Positions 13,082 to 26,255 of a stretch of DNA of 64,000 bases are shown piece by piece. Position 1 is the stretch's first letter. Every line of letters begins with the position of its first letter. This DNA is from Datnioides undecimradiatus (taxonomy: Eukaryota; Chordata; Actinopteri; Lobotiformes; Datnioididae). The DNA is taken from the NCBI GenBank assembly GCA_008933995.1, contig WARS01002807.1, forward strand, positions 248,001 to 312,000, given 5' to 3'. Under the pieces are notes generated by a model. That model searched no databases. It had not been told where the DNA came from and saw only the letters and a program-made list of their open reading frames with translations. A program made the position numbers and the translations under genes.

Positions 13082-14478
13082 CTTTACAGTGTGAAATGTG
13101 ATACTGCACAGCGAGCTCTCCCCCGGAGCTGGGAACACAAGAGAAGAAGTAAGTAAGAGGCAGCGATGACAGAGAGAGAGAGTTCAGTGATGTTGGTTTT
13201 CTTGATGAAAATGAAGGCGCTTTGTAAAATTACACAAAGTGCAAAGTGAAAAGTGTTCAGGTGGTTGTTCAGCTGAGCAGCGACTCTGGATTTGAATGCA
13301 AAGGTGCAGAGACAAACTAAGAAACACGTCCTGCAGCTGGCGAGGGAAGGAAAGCTGCGAACCATCTCACTGAGGATTCACTGAACATTCAGAGTGTGGA
13401 TGCACAAGAAGAAAGGAGCTGTGCATGAAGTCAAAGCTGAACGCCACCTGTCAGCGCCACTGCGCGCATCGTCTTTGCATAAGTGCAATGCGGCGTGACG
13501 GCTGAAGCCGACAAAATGACGAACTGGGACGAATGTTGTTTCCACCACCTCGTGTTTATTTCTGCTCCCGCGGCTGCTGCAGCTCCAGCTGAGACTCTGA
13601 GCGAGGAGCAAACACCTCTCCCCACCCCGCAGCAGGAGGAAGAATGAGTCAGGAGCAGGTCGATAAAAGTCCAGGGGCACAACGAGCGGTTCATCCTTCC
13701 ACGGATCCAGAAGACGTCTTCACCGCGAACCGTTTCAGATTGCGTTCTGTCAAAATGGATTCCCTAATTACGGTTCAGCCATTAGTTGCAGTTTGTGGCA
13801 GATTATAATCTAATTTAATAGATTTTAATCCATCGCCGGAGACGTGATCCCTGTTTTTGTCAAAGTCGCCGAGAGGTAACGCGGGTCGTGTGCAGCGATT
13901 GTTTGCAAACTCTCCTGGGTGGTCTGTTCAAGGAAACTCCGGCCTCTGACATTCCCGAAGATCGATAACAAACAAACGTATGCCATGGACGGGACGACCA
14001 GAGTTTACTGCCGTCTCTGCGGCCGACTTTGATGTCTTCAAATCTTTATTTTCAAGCTTGGACGCATGCACGCGGAAGAGTTTTTGTAACCAAACATGCA
14101 GCGGCACGCAAAAAATACTGAGTTTTCACTTTTAAAAACACCACGTATTCAAACTGCAGTGACACGAAAGCAAACGAACGGCAGAAGCAGCCGCGTCACG
14201 CTGAGAAGTGGAAAGTAAATGCAGGTTGTAATTAACAGAGGGGGAAACATGCCAAATTACCAGTATAATACCTTCCCAGTGCCAAGGTGTCCTTTTTATG
14301 TGGGCACCTTATTAATGCCGTTGCATAATGTCAGATTCCAATTAGCCTGAGCAGAGCAGGTCAGTCAGAGTAAGTGGGTGCAACTCCTCGGCACAGGGTG
14401 ACCCAGTTGTGAACAGCCTTGACGAGGTGTGTGAGAGGAGCCCGTTTTCTGGTCAGGAGCCTTTTTTTAGATGGACGA

Positions 14479-14481
<3 letters not shown>

Positions 14482-14511
<30 letters not shown>
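14482..14511. repeat. (GA)n microsatellite
   Basis: About 14 GA units in plcl intron 1. Confidence 0.93.
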
Positions 14512-14512
<1 letters not shown>

Positions 14513-15863
14513 AATCCGATTTGATTTGTGCGGCTGCAGGATGTTGTTCGCGCCTGCGTCGGTGGATGCGTGCACGTGAGCGAGCGTAACTTTGAGTGCA
14601 TGATTGTGTGAAAAGGTCAGGCGCAGATGCAACGAGCGGGAAGTCGGTTTGGTAATCAGGGAGAGAATTAAGGTCAGTGCGTGGCTCTGATTGTCAGCGA
14701 GGAGAGGTGTGTGGGCGGCGCGCGGCTAAAAACCCGAGATTTTCAATTAAACTAATTCGGAGCTCGACGCGGGTCCGGACGAAGGGCGCGGCTTTCTTGC
14801 GTTTCTTGCTGTAGTTGGACGGCGTTCGGGTAAAACGGCGATGGCGCCTTCATGCTCGGCACAACTTCGCTGCTCATTTCGGTTCCGAAGCGCTTAAATG
14901 AAATCACCCGCACACCCAGACGTTCGATATCGAGCTGTGAGAAAACGCCTTTCACCTGAATTTATACCAAAAAGGGGCAAAACCGCCATAAACAAACATT
15001 GAAGTGTTTTTAAAATTGCAAAAGTAAATAAATTAAACTAAGTACGGGCGGTATCATTAAAGGGACAGTCCACTATTTTTGAGAAATTCATGTTTCATAT
15101 TAAATATCATATATATCGTCCTTATTGATCGTTTGTTTACCTCCTCTGTTTATGTTTTTCTTCTCCATCTATTTGTTGTCTTCAAGCCTCTCCTATCCTG
15201 CTGCTGTCAACTCTGCAGCTTTGCCCTCTCGTAGTATTTGCTCCATCCCTGGATTGTATGGATTTGGTCCAACATCCATGCATCCAAACGTAGCTTATTT
15301 AGCTTTTCTGCCTGAAGTAAAGTGTTGTAAGGAGCCAGAGTAAGTTTTAAAAACAATAAAATATCATTATTTATTAAAGCTTATTTGGTTTTATTCTGAC
15401 CAAAAAACAGAAAAGTTCCTCCGTCTCATGTAAGAACTCTGGGATTTGTCTGCACCATATGCCGGGATTTAATCAAATCACAGCTTTTACATCACGGCTC
15501 CTCTGAACTCAAGAGATGTTTCGAATAAAATGATAATAAATCAGTTTTTAATCGGATGAATCTAGACGTAAGTGTGGAAGTCTGCTGGCGGCCAATGAAA
15601 AGTTCAGCTCAGTCAGAGTTTCCTCCCAACTCCCATCTATAGGCAGTTAATGGACACAGTGGAGACGTATCGATTGTGTTGGTGAATGCCGGGTGAGCTC
15701 CTCGCAGCGGCTGGACAGACTTCTTATTGTGTACTGCTTATTGGGCTTGGCCTGGATGTTAAATGCCCCATGCTGGAGCAGCAGAGAGGGAGATAACATA
15801 CAGATCAATGGGCGGACTGCTCTGTTGATTGCTGCTCAGCAATGGAGAGGAAAGAAAACAGGG

Positions 15864-15880
15864 GAGAGAGAGAGAGAGAG
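15864..15880. repeat. (GA)n microsatellite, short
   Basis: About 8 GA units within a wider purine-rich stretch (15843-15950) in plcl intron 1. Confidence 0.85.
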
Positions 15881-16055
15881 TCAGACAGAGATGGTGAGAA
15901 GTACGAAAAGGCAGAGGGATGGAGATGGAGAAGAAGAACTGAGAGGGCGCCGTGTGTTCTACAGCTATAAGCCATTAGCACCTTCAGTTGGCTGTGATCC
16001 TGAACAGCGAGGACTGCAGTCGTCTCCCAGCAGCCCAGTCACGAAGCAGGAGGAC

Positions 16056-16060
<5 letters not shown>

Positions 16061-16086
<26 letters not shown>
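16061..16086. repeat. (GA)n microsatellite
   Basis: About 13 GA units in plcl intron 1. Confidence 0.93.
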
Positions 16087-16383
16087 TGGGGAAGTGAGAC
16101 ACAGGCGAGGGGAGAGGGTGAAAACTCTAAGCCATACATTTTGCATGTGCATGCTTCAGTGGAGCTACACGGCTGCTCCGCCCGTCCTCCTGTCCTCACT
16201 TGACCCGGGTGCAGCGTCTGGGCCTCAGCTCCCCGTCAACGACAGGTCTGAAGACCAGGCAGGAGGCGCGCGTGGAGCGCCGGGCGCCATCTTCAAATGA
16301 AGTGTAATAGCTGGTCTGTTAGACCAAACAAAGCAGTGGAGAGTGTGTGTCGGGCGCAGTGAGACTCAGTCACAGGGACGGTT

Positions 16384-16405
16384 GTGTGTGTGTGTGTGTG
16401 TGTGT
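16384..16405. repeat. (GT)n microsatellite
   Basis: About 11 GT units in plcl intron 1. Confidence 0.9.
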
Positions 16406-17262
16406 CAGTGTAATGTGTAAACTAGGTGCTGAGACAGTTAATCAGTTGAATTATGAATTCCTAGACTATAATTCCTACTTCTGTATTTAATATTTTCACG
16501 AAACGCTGCTTCCTCGTCGGGTTTCATGTTGAGTTTGAGGCTGCAGCCAACACTAAATCTTTCATGGTTTTGTTTCCTGCTTTTATTGTCGCTTAGTTTC
16601 GTATTTAAAGCAGCTGCAGGCGAAGGGACGGTGCGTTCACTGACTGTGCACCCGTGCTTTTAAGAATCTTATTTCACTTCTGCTTATTCCTCCTTTTTAT
16701 AGTTTTTCATGGTTTTATTTATCTTGCACGGCGACTACGGACAGTCCCCTGCTCTCACCTGACGCCGGCTGTGAAAACAAGCGTTCGTTGAGGACGAAGG
16801 AGCCGGACGAAGTGAGCAAAGCGGGCCGCGGCCGCCTGCTGACGGCACGTGTAGCCCCGGTCGTCTCCCTAAATCAGGCATTTTCTAAGAATTCATTATT
16901 AAGAGAGTCGACCCTTCACTTCGTGTTTGTCTGATAACGTCTATTTACTCACTTCCGTGCACGCGTGACTGCAAAGATCACCGTTGTTATCAACTGAAGC
17001 TGCTTGAGTTCGGGGAAGCGAAGGACGTATTCCAGGAAACTGCCGAAACCGAGCGGAGTGCATGTCAGTCATCCCCGCCACCTCAGGTAATTAGTATTCG
17101 CAGCGTATTCACAGACGCCTCACGCTGAGATTGATTCAAACTCCCTCAGGCCACGCATATGTGCGCGCCTGTGTGGAAGTGTTGGAAACAGGTGTGCGTT
17201 CCCCCCGTTTGCCCGTCTTTGTTTACATTGCCCGTGGCTGCGAGGAGGCTGCAGTGTGTTTT

Positions 17263-17284
17263 TGTGTGTGTGTGTGTGTGTGTG
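17263..17284. repeat. (GT)n microsatellite, 11 copies
   Basis: Short GT tract in plcl intron 1, near the longer tract at 17403. Confidence 0.9.
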
Positions 17285-17401
17285 AGGTTGTTTATACCGA
17301 GGAAGATGCATTCATGTTGCTGGCAACAACGCCGGCCCCTGTGGTGCAGCCTCTCTCTCCTACCTGCCACTCCAGACCCAGGAGATCCATAGAGCCATAA
17401 T

Positions 17402-17402
<1 letters not shown>

Positions 17403-17445
<43 letters not shown>

Positions 17446-17457
17446 TATGTGTGTGTG
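17403..17457. repeat. (GT)n microsatellite, about 20 pure copies plus an interrupted tail
   Basis: Pure GT from 17403 to 17442, then GTTTGTATGTGTGTGTG to 17457. It lies in plcl intron 1, 120 bases after a shorter GT tract at 17263-17284. Confidence 0.95.
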
Positions 17458-17947
17458 CTGCCGTCCTGCACAATGGCACCGCAATGGAACCACCCGCTAT
17501 CACAGAGCGGAAGGCGGCGAGGAATAAGAGCGGCGATGAAAGGGTGACAAAAGGAGGCCTGGCGGAGGATGCAGGGAGAGCGAGGGCGAGGGGATGAAAG
17601 CGGCACCGTTTTGGCGTTGGGGCGTGTTTTGATGTTCCTGAAATGAGGGGAAGGAAAAGCTGGAACGTTGGAGCCGGGGCGACCCCCGGAGGGAGGGAGG
17701 TCAAGGTGAGAGCTGTGGCGAGAGAGGGGTTGTTTACAAGAGCTACACCTAGAGTTGGAGCGGTCGGGTTGACGTGATGGCGCGGCTAAATCTTGAGGCT
17801 GGCCCGGCGCCATTAGATTAGCAGATAACTGCGCAGCAATCCGATTACAGGCTAGTTTATCAAACAGTGATGCTCGGAGCGCTCGAGTGGAACACGGGTG
17901 AAGGCCAAACTGCACATCGGACTACGAGCACGCGCAATACGGACGAC

Positions 17948-17949
<2 letters not shown>

Positions 17950-17980
<31 letters not shown>
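17950..17980. repeat. (CA)n microsatellite
   Basis: About 15 CA units in plcl intron 1, opposite in strand sense to the GT tract 500 bases before it. Confidence 0.93.
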
Positions 17981-17984
<4 letters not shown>

Positions 17985-19603
17985 ACTGTTTGCTAATGTT
18001 GTTAAATGCTTTCCTGTCCGAGCAGGAGTTTGTCCTTGTAAGAGGATGTGCTACTCCCCCCCCCCCGAGCTCCCCCTGAGCTCCTCCCTCTCATCTCTCG
18101 ACTCGACCCCGCCAGACGAGAGCGGCGGATAGCGGAGGAAAGGAAGAGGATCACATTTCCCCGAGTCGACGCCGCGTAGGTGATATAGGAACCTCAGTCA
18201 TAAGCATCTGGCCAAGCGCCTCCACAACCTCCTCCCCCCCGCTTCAAGTATTGATTTCAGAGTGACAGCAGTTGTGATCGTCGGCGTGGATGTTTGCCTG
18301 CGCTGCCTTGCCTGATGCCTCTGTATGTTATGGCTGTCATGTATGTAGGGCCATTAGCGCGCTTGTGGTAGCAGGTCAATCGCTACATCCCTTATTGATG
18401 GAGCTCTTGACTGGAGGTAAATTGAAATAGAGGCCAGCGCTGTGGAAATGCGTTATTGACGGGGCCGTAAAAGTAAAGTATGTCTCTGCAGCCGATGTGA
18501 GCGCGAAACGGGGGCGCGCACGCCTGCGGGGCCTCGGCTTTCAGCGATGCAAAGCGTTTAACACAGTCCCTGGATCATATTAATATTGAACAGGGCTCAC
18601 TCTCTGCGCTGCATGTTTATTAAGTGGAGAATTTGTGTCAAATGCATATAAAAACGTCAGAGTTTCGGGTTTAAAATCTTTGTTAGCTGACACACAACAA
18701 TCAGAAAACAGGTGAGCGTTTGCTTTAAAACCCGCCGACACGCGATCGTGACGTTCTCAGTCTTGTGATCCTGATGCGACTATTGTAAAGTGTGAAAGCA
18801 GCTGGACGCATCACGTGCAGGTTTGAGTGCTAACTCCATCTAAATGTCCAAAACCCTTCAGGTGGTCGTCTCGTCTGCTCTCTGAGAGCGCCAACGCTGC
18901 TTCCTGCAAACCAGCCGGAGACGCCCGTCCTAAATTTCCTCCCGTTTGCATAATGTTTGACGGCGGAGACGCATAATTTCACGCCTGTAGTCAAACATCC
19001 GAGTGCTCTCATCAATCCCCCCCCCCCCCCGAAAAGTTTGATTTATTCCTCGACGGGGAGACGGGCAGCGCCACCTGACTGGTTCAACCGCTGATTTTCC
19101 ACTTTAGCCAACCATCAGAACTCATTAAAGCTCGTCTGCATCAGGCCGGCTGCGGCGCGAGCTGCTGCATCATCGGCGATAGCTGCGGTGAAAAATTAGC
19201 ACATAATGATAGCCGTGAGCCTCGTCAAGCCCGGGGCAGTCATGTGACCACAACAGCTGCTCTTCGGGACATTAAATTAGAAATAGCACTGTGGTTTAGT
19301 TATTATGACAGTTATGCACGCACATGTGACTTACAGTCACTCAGCTCGAACCAAAACGCTCACACGACCTTCGCATGCGGACGCCAGCTCGCGCACGTTT
19401 TCGGCTCTGCGCGTCTCTCCGTTGCCTTTTGCACAGAACTGCAGCCTGAGAGCGCGGCCCGGTCTGAGAGCATGACCGAAAGCGAAAGAGGATGTGCAGC
19501 TGCAAAATAGTTTTCTCTTCACTCCTAAAAAAGCAGAAGCCGAAAGCTGAACAATCAGCCGGAAAAAGTGGCGAGTCGGCTGTATTTGCGTGCGTGCGGG
19601 TGC

Positions 19604-19605
<2 letters not shown>

Positions 19606-19638
<33 letters not shown>
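19606..19638. repeat. (GA)n microsatellite
   Basis: About 16 GA units in plcl intron 1. Confidence 0.93.
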
Positions 19639-19641
<3 letters not shown>

Positions 19642-19831
19642 GGGAGGGCAAGACATCTGCGAGACTTTGTTTTTGGAGCGACGGGGGGTGATGTGCGCCC
19701 TTTGAGGCTGAACATGGTTTGGCGGTTGATGTCATTTGACCAACTGATGTGGTATCGTGCAGGCTTTGTGCCTTGCATGCCTCCATCGTGCTGACTCAGC
19801 ATTCAGAGAGAAAGAAACCGAGACGCAGACA

Positions 19832-19834
<3 letters not shown>

Positions 19835-19862
<28 letters not shown>
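19835..19862. repeat. (GA)n microsatellite
   Basis: About 14 GA units in plcl intron 1, 200 bases after the previous GA tract. Confidence 0.93.
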
Positions 19863-19867
<5 letters not shown>

Positions 19868-20331
19868 CTGTAAGAGCAGCTAATGGCAGCTTCTTGCAGA
19901 TTTGAACTCTCTGCCTTCCATCGCTCCTTCCTCCCTGCGCCCTCAGTGATGCGGCGCGCTGTGACAGGACTGTTCGTGCAAACTGAAATTAATCCTGATA
20001 AGAACATCAAGAGCGTGAGGACGGAGGTGTGACTGAATTCATTCTTTTTAGATTTTATCTTTTTCTTTTTTTTTAACTCTGGACCTGTCAGCCGTGGCCT
20101 CTTTTGTGTTTTCAGTAATCTGCCCCCCTCCCCCCCCCCGACGCCGTCTGAATGAGCCACCGCACCGGCGAAACGCACAAGCGGACGCCCACAGCTTCGC
20201 CCACCCCCTCTCACACTCCCATCAGCCCGCGTATTGATTCCTCTCTGCATTTTCACACTGTTTGGGCAGAGTTAAAACAGGATGACTCATTTCGCCGTGT
20301 CCATTGTTTTCCTCATGCACCGGCGGTATAA

Positions 20332-20353
20332 ACACACACACACACACACACAC
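20332..20353. repeat. (CA)n microsatellite
   Basis: About 11 CA units in plcl intron 1. Confidence 0.9.
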
Positions 20354-20811
20354 GATGAGAAAGGTGTCCTTCAGACCACCTCTGCACAGCTCAGGAACTG
20401 GATGTGCTAGGCTCGGTGTGTGGTGAGCAGCAGCGTTTGGTTCTCCTCTCGGCTGTTAGCGAGCGGGGCCTTGTGTCTCGTCCACATCTTTTATCGTGGC
20501 TGATGATCATCAACAACTGCACTCGCGTTGCAGAGCAGCTAAAACCGACTGCGCTGCAAATATAAAGCGCTGAATGTGAAAGTTTAATGCACGCTTCAAA
20601 TTATGGCATCGTGTGTTCCTCACAGGTAAAGTAAAAATAGCGAGGTGGCGAGGGCGTTCGGGGATCCGCTCTCTTTTACTCGCCGCACGTCTCCGTGTAT
20701 CTGGACTCTCCCTTGTCCTTGTGTGTCAGGCTGGAGTCGCTCCTTTCTCCGTTTGGCCCTTGAGTCGCTGACCTTCTTTGAGTGTAAATTAACAAATGAA
20801 AGGCATCGCAG

Positions 20812-20826
20812 GGTTGCCAGGCAACC
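20812..20826. promoter_or_regulatory. perfect RFX-type X-box palindrome
   Basis: GGTTGCCAGGCAACC is a perfect inverted repeat with one central base and fits the RFX consensus GTNRCC(0-3)RGYAAC. It lies in plcl intron 1 beside AT-rich, non-repetitive sequence (20860-21070). Occupancy is not shown by sequence. Confidence 0.5.
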
Positions 20827-23463
20827 GGGCCACTCTATTAACCTCTTTGTACATTTCTCTCTATATCTGGAATTAATGAATTACAGTGGGAGCGCTGGAC
20901 GAGCAAGCAAACATATAGCGTACGTGCAGATTATGGTGTAATTGCAGATGATTAGAGCGCTTACATTTGCACTGCAGCGGCCAGTTAATAATGGAAGATG
21001 TAATATATAGCCTGCCTTTAGGTTTATCTCTGTTAATGCCTCCAAAATGGCCGTTAACCTGAATTAAACACAAACCGGAGTCAGCTCTGTAGACATATCA
21101 CGAGCAGAGCCTGGCTGATGGGGGATTTCCTGCGACTGATACAGATTTGAGCAGAGAAAACTTGGCGGACAGTGAGCTGAAATGAAAACAGACCCATTTT
21201 TTTGGTTGCACTAACGCGACGCTGCAAAGCTGCTCGTAACTTTGCTGCGACCGTCACCCGTCGCCCCGAGCGCGTTCTTGCATTCGCATCGGCAAAAGCA
21301 GCGCGGCGTCTGCAACTTTGGTCGTACGGATGCGTGCAAGGGTCTGGCTTTAAAACATTAAGTATGCACAGGATGTACGATGCAGTTGATCGAGTAAATA
21401 TCAACACAGACACATAAGGGAAAAGATTCCCAATGACAGTTAAACAAAACGGTGACTTTGCAGCTGCTTAGATGCTCCTGTTAGCAGCAGATTAGCCTCA
21501 TAAACATAACTGCTGTCCTGGTTAGCAGAACCAAAAGAGTATAAGACATCAAATCAAACAGCCCGAGCTGAATAACGCTCCGACAATGGAGCAGATTAAA
21601 GATGCTTGTCAATACTTGCTTGTTCACAGACCCGATAAAATGTGTGTCAGCGCCAGTTAAGCAACAACTGCCGCAGGTTGCTACCGGCAACAGCATGTTC
21701 AACCCGAACCAGCTGTTGCCGGCGGAGTAAACTGCACTGAAACCCTGGTGGAGCAGGGATTCACTGCAGGGATGTTGTATTAAAATGCATTTATTTTGTT
21801 CCTTGTTACAGTTACAGACCGGATGCAATAACCCTCGTGCACAGCTGCTTTGGCTCTAAAGCGACAATAATGTTGTTCGCACAAGCAGCGTGTGATATGA
21901 TTATTTTTATTGGATCTGTTTTTAATCGTTTCTCAGGGAGCGGCCACTTCCCGTGTGCCCGGAGTTAGCGGATCAGCCCCTGCGCCGCCGCTCAATCAAT
22001 TTTCATTTCTCCCCCGGCAGAGAAGCCATCAGTTTGGACAACGAGCGTGTGTAATTAAAACCTCCGGCTTTCGCTGTGGCAGCAGCGTTCTTAGAGGCGC
22101 GGCTGTTTTCCTCCGTCCTCCTCGCGACTGTAGCGTTCGCCGGGCGGTTCGATGAATGTAACGGCTGCAGCGAGCAAGGCGTTTGCTAAACAATCCAAGA
22201 TTCAGTCAAAGTCAGACTTGAGAGCGTAGAATAAGGAATAAACGGGCTGTAGAGCAACTTAATTTAATTAATGCTGCTACAAATAATGAGCAACGCATCA
22301 TACGATCATCAGCTATTGTCTAATTGTGTTTAAGATTTAATAAATGCAGCTGGAAGGCCGTGTTTGAGACGGCCACCGATGGTTCGGTTATCAATATTAG
22401 CATTAATATTAGCATTGGCAGCATTTAAACGGTGGTTAGAGACTCTGTAGGACGTCCCTGCACGTTCATATTAATATTATTAGTTATGCCTGTTTTGGGA
22501 AAGTACGAAACAATCCATCGCTGCCGTACGCTGTGCATGCCGTTGATCCTCCATGTTGTAACGTGCGCTGTAGCTGCAGGAAAAAAAGGTATTTTGTTCA
22601 GTTTCACAATATTTGGGAAGGATGGAGGTCGGGGTGGGAGTGGGAGTGGGGCGGAGGGTGCGCGCAGACGTCTTAGTCTGCAGAAAACATGTAAGCTCTT
22701 AAGCTGTTACATTGGATGGTTGTCTGAATGTCAGTAGGCTAAGCTTCTTCACAACAAAACGGCCCGAGCTTGAAGGGCTTCTCATGACGGGCGGGGGAAA
22801 GCAGATCAGGCCACTTCGGCGCCCCGTTCGCCCCCTTTTATATAATCTGCGAAACGTCCTGGTCGCCTGTTCGCGCACGGTTCGGGGTCGGTTATGACGT
22901 GTTTTGCAGCGATGTCTGAGTGCAGGCTTTGATGGGTTGGTGCGGGAAGCAGGGATTCCCCCAAATCGACGCTCCCTGCTGTCTGCGCGACCTTGTGGAT
23001 CGGGTGAGGACGGGAGCAGCTGCAGAGGAAATGCAGCCACGTACGGTTGCGATGTTAAAACGTTCCCCCTGCAAAGGTTTTTCATTCATCACCCGACGGG
23101 TTCTGCTACCAGCTGCACCTCCACTGAACTCTATTAGCCCTGTCATCATGCCGGAATCTCTCTGTTTCTGATATTATCGCGTAATTAACGTGTTGACGAT
23201 TCGCCCAAAGAGGAACGTTGTGCGTTCGGTAGCTCCCGTTTCCTGTTTGCTCTTATCCGTCACAGGCAGGTTTGTGAATAAAACGTTGGATGCAGCTGTG
23301 CCTAACCCGCCCCCCCCCCAACCCTCTGAAGAAAGGTCACCGCTGATGAATTTCAATCACCTGTACGCCAGAAATTGGCAGTCGATTGTAATCTGGGTTC
23401 AAACGTAGTCAACTGCGATTTGATTGACAACGGCGTGCGCTCGTAGCTCATGAAAACAAACGC

Positions 23464-23487
23464 TGTGTGTGTGTGTGTGTGTGTGTG
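23464..23487. repeat. (GT)n microsatellite
   Basis: About 12 GT units in plcl intron 1. Confidence 0.9.
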
Positions 23488-26017
23488 GAGGACAGGATGC
23501 AGATGGAGCTGTTTAGGGTGTGGGTACCGCTCAGGGTGCATTTCTGAAATCAATGCAATGCGTAGCTATGATAAAGCGCCGTGCTGGTAGGCTCCCTCCG
23601 CTACTCTCTGGTGGAAATGCGCGTATATGAATGTGGTGTTTTGCTTCCTGTTTTTCTTGAAAGTGAGCAAAACCCATGTGCCTTCTTCCCACGTCGCGCT
23701 TGCTCACTGATGACAATCTTATCGTTAACGCAGCCGTCCGTTTTCTCTCTCTCGCCCCTTTATGCTTGATCAGACTAGCTGCAGAGCATTTGCACCATGC
23801 GTAGACGCGTGACACTTCCCGTCCTTCAGGTGTCCTCGCGATGCAAGCGGAGATCTGAAGGGAAGGGGTGGAGGTGAAGGCAGTGGAGGTCTTATATTTC
23901 TCCGCTGCAGCCATGTTGTAAAACTTTCAGTGGTATCATTCTCACCTTGCTGCGGTGTTACAATACTGTTAAATCCCTGCTGCACACTAAGCCCGTACAG
24001 TGGAGCGGTGCAGAGCTGGCTTTGCTTTTGTCCTTAATGAGTGTTGTAAATCAGCCCCGGATGCTCGCAGATGCAGCGTGTTAAATCACAATAAGCCCTT
24101 TTGTACAGGAAGTGACAAAGGAGCTTCCACACACGCGGCCCAGTGACTGAGCAGCTCGTGGTGAACGGGCGCGGGAGGGGAAACAAGAAATGATGGCGGG
24201 CTGAGCTGCGTCCGATGAGTCTGTTTAGAGCTGGAGGAGAAATGCCAATAGGAAGGATGGGGGGAAGGAAGGAAGGGAGGGAGGGAGTGAGGGGTCTGGA
24301 GGGAGCAGCAGATGGATGAGGAGAGGAGCGCCCTGTAGGATCCGTGCTGCATGTGTCTGTCCGGTGGACCGGCCTCGGAGAGTTCACCAAGCTGGAGGAG
24401 GATTTTTCATTTTTCTCACGCAGGAATGTCTTTAATTACATCTGTACGCACACACATAGAGATATATATGTGTATTTTAGCTTTCTCAGGGTAGAAAAAC
24501 CCTCCCAGGTCGTCTTATTGAGGCCACGCTCGTCACTGCGGGGGGAAAATGTTTATTTGAATCATTAGAGCTCCCCCCGAGGCCCTCAACAGCTGCTCTG
24601 ACCCTGGTTCACCCCTCCGTGCCCTTGCAACACCCACACACTCCGGTCTGGTATGTCAAATCAGCCGATCCGCGGTGGGATTTTTCCTTTTTTCATTCCG
24701 AAGGACATCCAGTACCTCGCTCTCTCTCTCCGTAATTAAGCGAATGCCCCAACAGAAGCCTTTGCTGTCCTTGGAGAGGCGCGAGTAATGCCGTGACTTT
24801 GGGCGTGGTTTCCACCTTCTTGAAACGAGGCCTCCGTCTGTGTTTACGCGCTCTGAGGAGTGTTTACACAAATGTTGGTAGAGGATGGGAGAAGGTTGCA
24901 GGAAAGCTGGGCAGCGTTCGCCGAAGTGATGCAGCTTGGGGCAAAAGTCGTCATCCAGGCGGTGTAAAGCTCCCCACAGAGAGTGGTAATGACAGGGGCT
25001 GAGGGCCCAGCCCGGTCCGGTCCTCCTTTAAACACTGATGTGGCTCTGCAGCCGGAACTGACGCGCCTCGAGCTCCTGGTTTGAAGCCTTGCAAGTTTTT
25101 TTTTTTTTTTGGTGCTCTGCAGGGAGCTGTAAAGCCAACCACATGAAGAACGCACACGACGGTGTTTCACTCACGCATCCGGCTCATTATGGCCGCCTCC
25201 TGTATCTGATTCACTCACTGGTTTGATGCAGCAGACTGAGTTCCACACCCTTCCCCCCTCCAAACAGCAGCTTCATAGCAAAGAACTCATGAGGATTGTG
25301 TTGAATAAGATTGTATACAATGTGCTGATTGTTTTGGGCTTACTGCAGGTGGGGCGTAGGTGACACACGCGCTCTGTCACCTTCACGTGACCCTTCGCAG
25401 CAAGAGCACGGCGTCGCTGGAGGAGATGAGTGCGGTTTGCTTATTTTTTGGTGAAACTGGGTCGTGTTGTAGCGAGGCCTGGATATCAGCGTGGCTTCCT
25501 TACGCATCCTCGTCAGATTCACCTCCCCTCCTGCTGTTCAGCTCTCTCCCAGGGAATCCTAACTCCCCCTCTTCGCGGAAGAGGAGCGAGGCCGGACCTA
25601 AAAATAGGATCCGCTGTTCTCCCTGCATGCCAACCGCCTCCTTTCTTCCTGAAGAGACCCCCCGTTTTGCACCCACGCCTCTCCTTCTGCGGGTCCGTCA
25701 CCACCCGCAGCACCGATCCACCTAGCCCGCCCCCCTTCATGGTCCCGATTCTCCTCGCCGCAGCCCTGCCACTCAGGCTTTCCGGGCAAACACAAAGGTC
25801 ACCTTCACCCAGAGCTCTTCTGCAAAGTGGGCACATTGAGCCTCATCCTCCGCCCCCTCCCTCCGCTGTGCATTTACACAAACACTCCTGCTTCATCCCA
25901 TGTCCTACATTTGTCTCCACCACTGGGAGTAAAAGCTAATGAAACTGTTATTCATCGCTGCAACAGTTCGAGCCTATCTGCGCTCCCGGCGCGTGCTAGT
26001 TATCACCAGCCTGCCCC

Positions 26018-26255
26018 CGGTGGAAGAAGTATCCGTTGCTTAAGCAAAAGTAGCAATTGCACATTCAAACTGCTCATTGTGCAGAAGGGCTCTTGGCTGC
26101 TTTAACTGTATTATTCTGTATTACATAATTGGATTATTATTATTATTATTATTGATGCTTTAATGTGTAAGCAGCACTTTATAGCTGCAGCCGGTTGAGG
26201 TGGATCTGTACATATGCAGTAGGTGTATATTATATCTTGCATTATTACATTATCC
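26018..26255. repeat. teleost interspersed repeat fragment (AAGTAAAAGTAGCA / TAATGTGTAAGCAGCA family)
   Basis: The stretch has, in order, GGTGGAAGAAGTATC, AGCAAAAGTAGCAATTGCAC, CTCATTGTGCAGAAGGGC, GGATTATTATTATT, GATGCTTTAATGTGTAAGCA, GCACTTTATAGCTGCAGC and GGTTGAGGTGGATCTG. I recognise this string of words from a very common dispersed repeat in percomorph genomes, but I do not recall its family name with certainty. The copy is diverged, and the (ATT)n run at 26133-26153 lies inside it. No protein is encoded. Its presence supports a teleost origin. Confidence 0.7.

Noticed and set aside
17292..17915. Minus-strand open frame of 207 codons
   Set aside because: It is kept open by GT/CA dinucleotide repeats, which give His-Thr runs. 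No conserved domain is visible.
25960..25975. tRNA B-box-like sequence (GTTCGAGCC)
   Set aside because: No matching A box or cloverleaf fits at the right distance.
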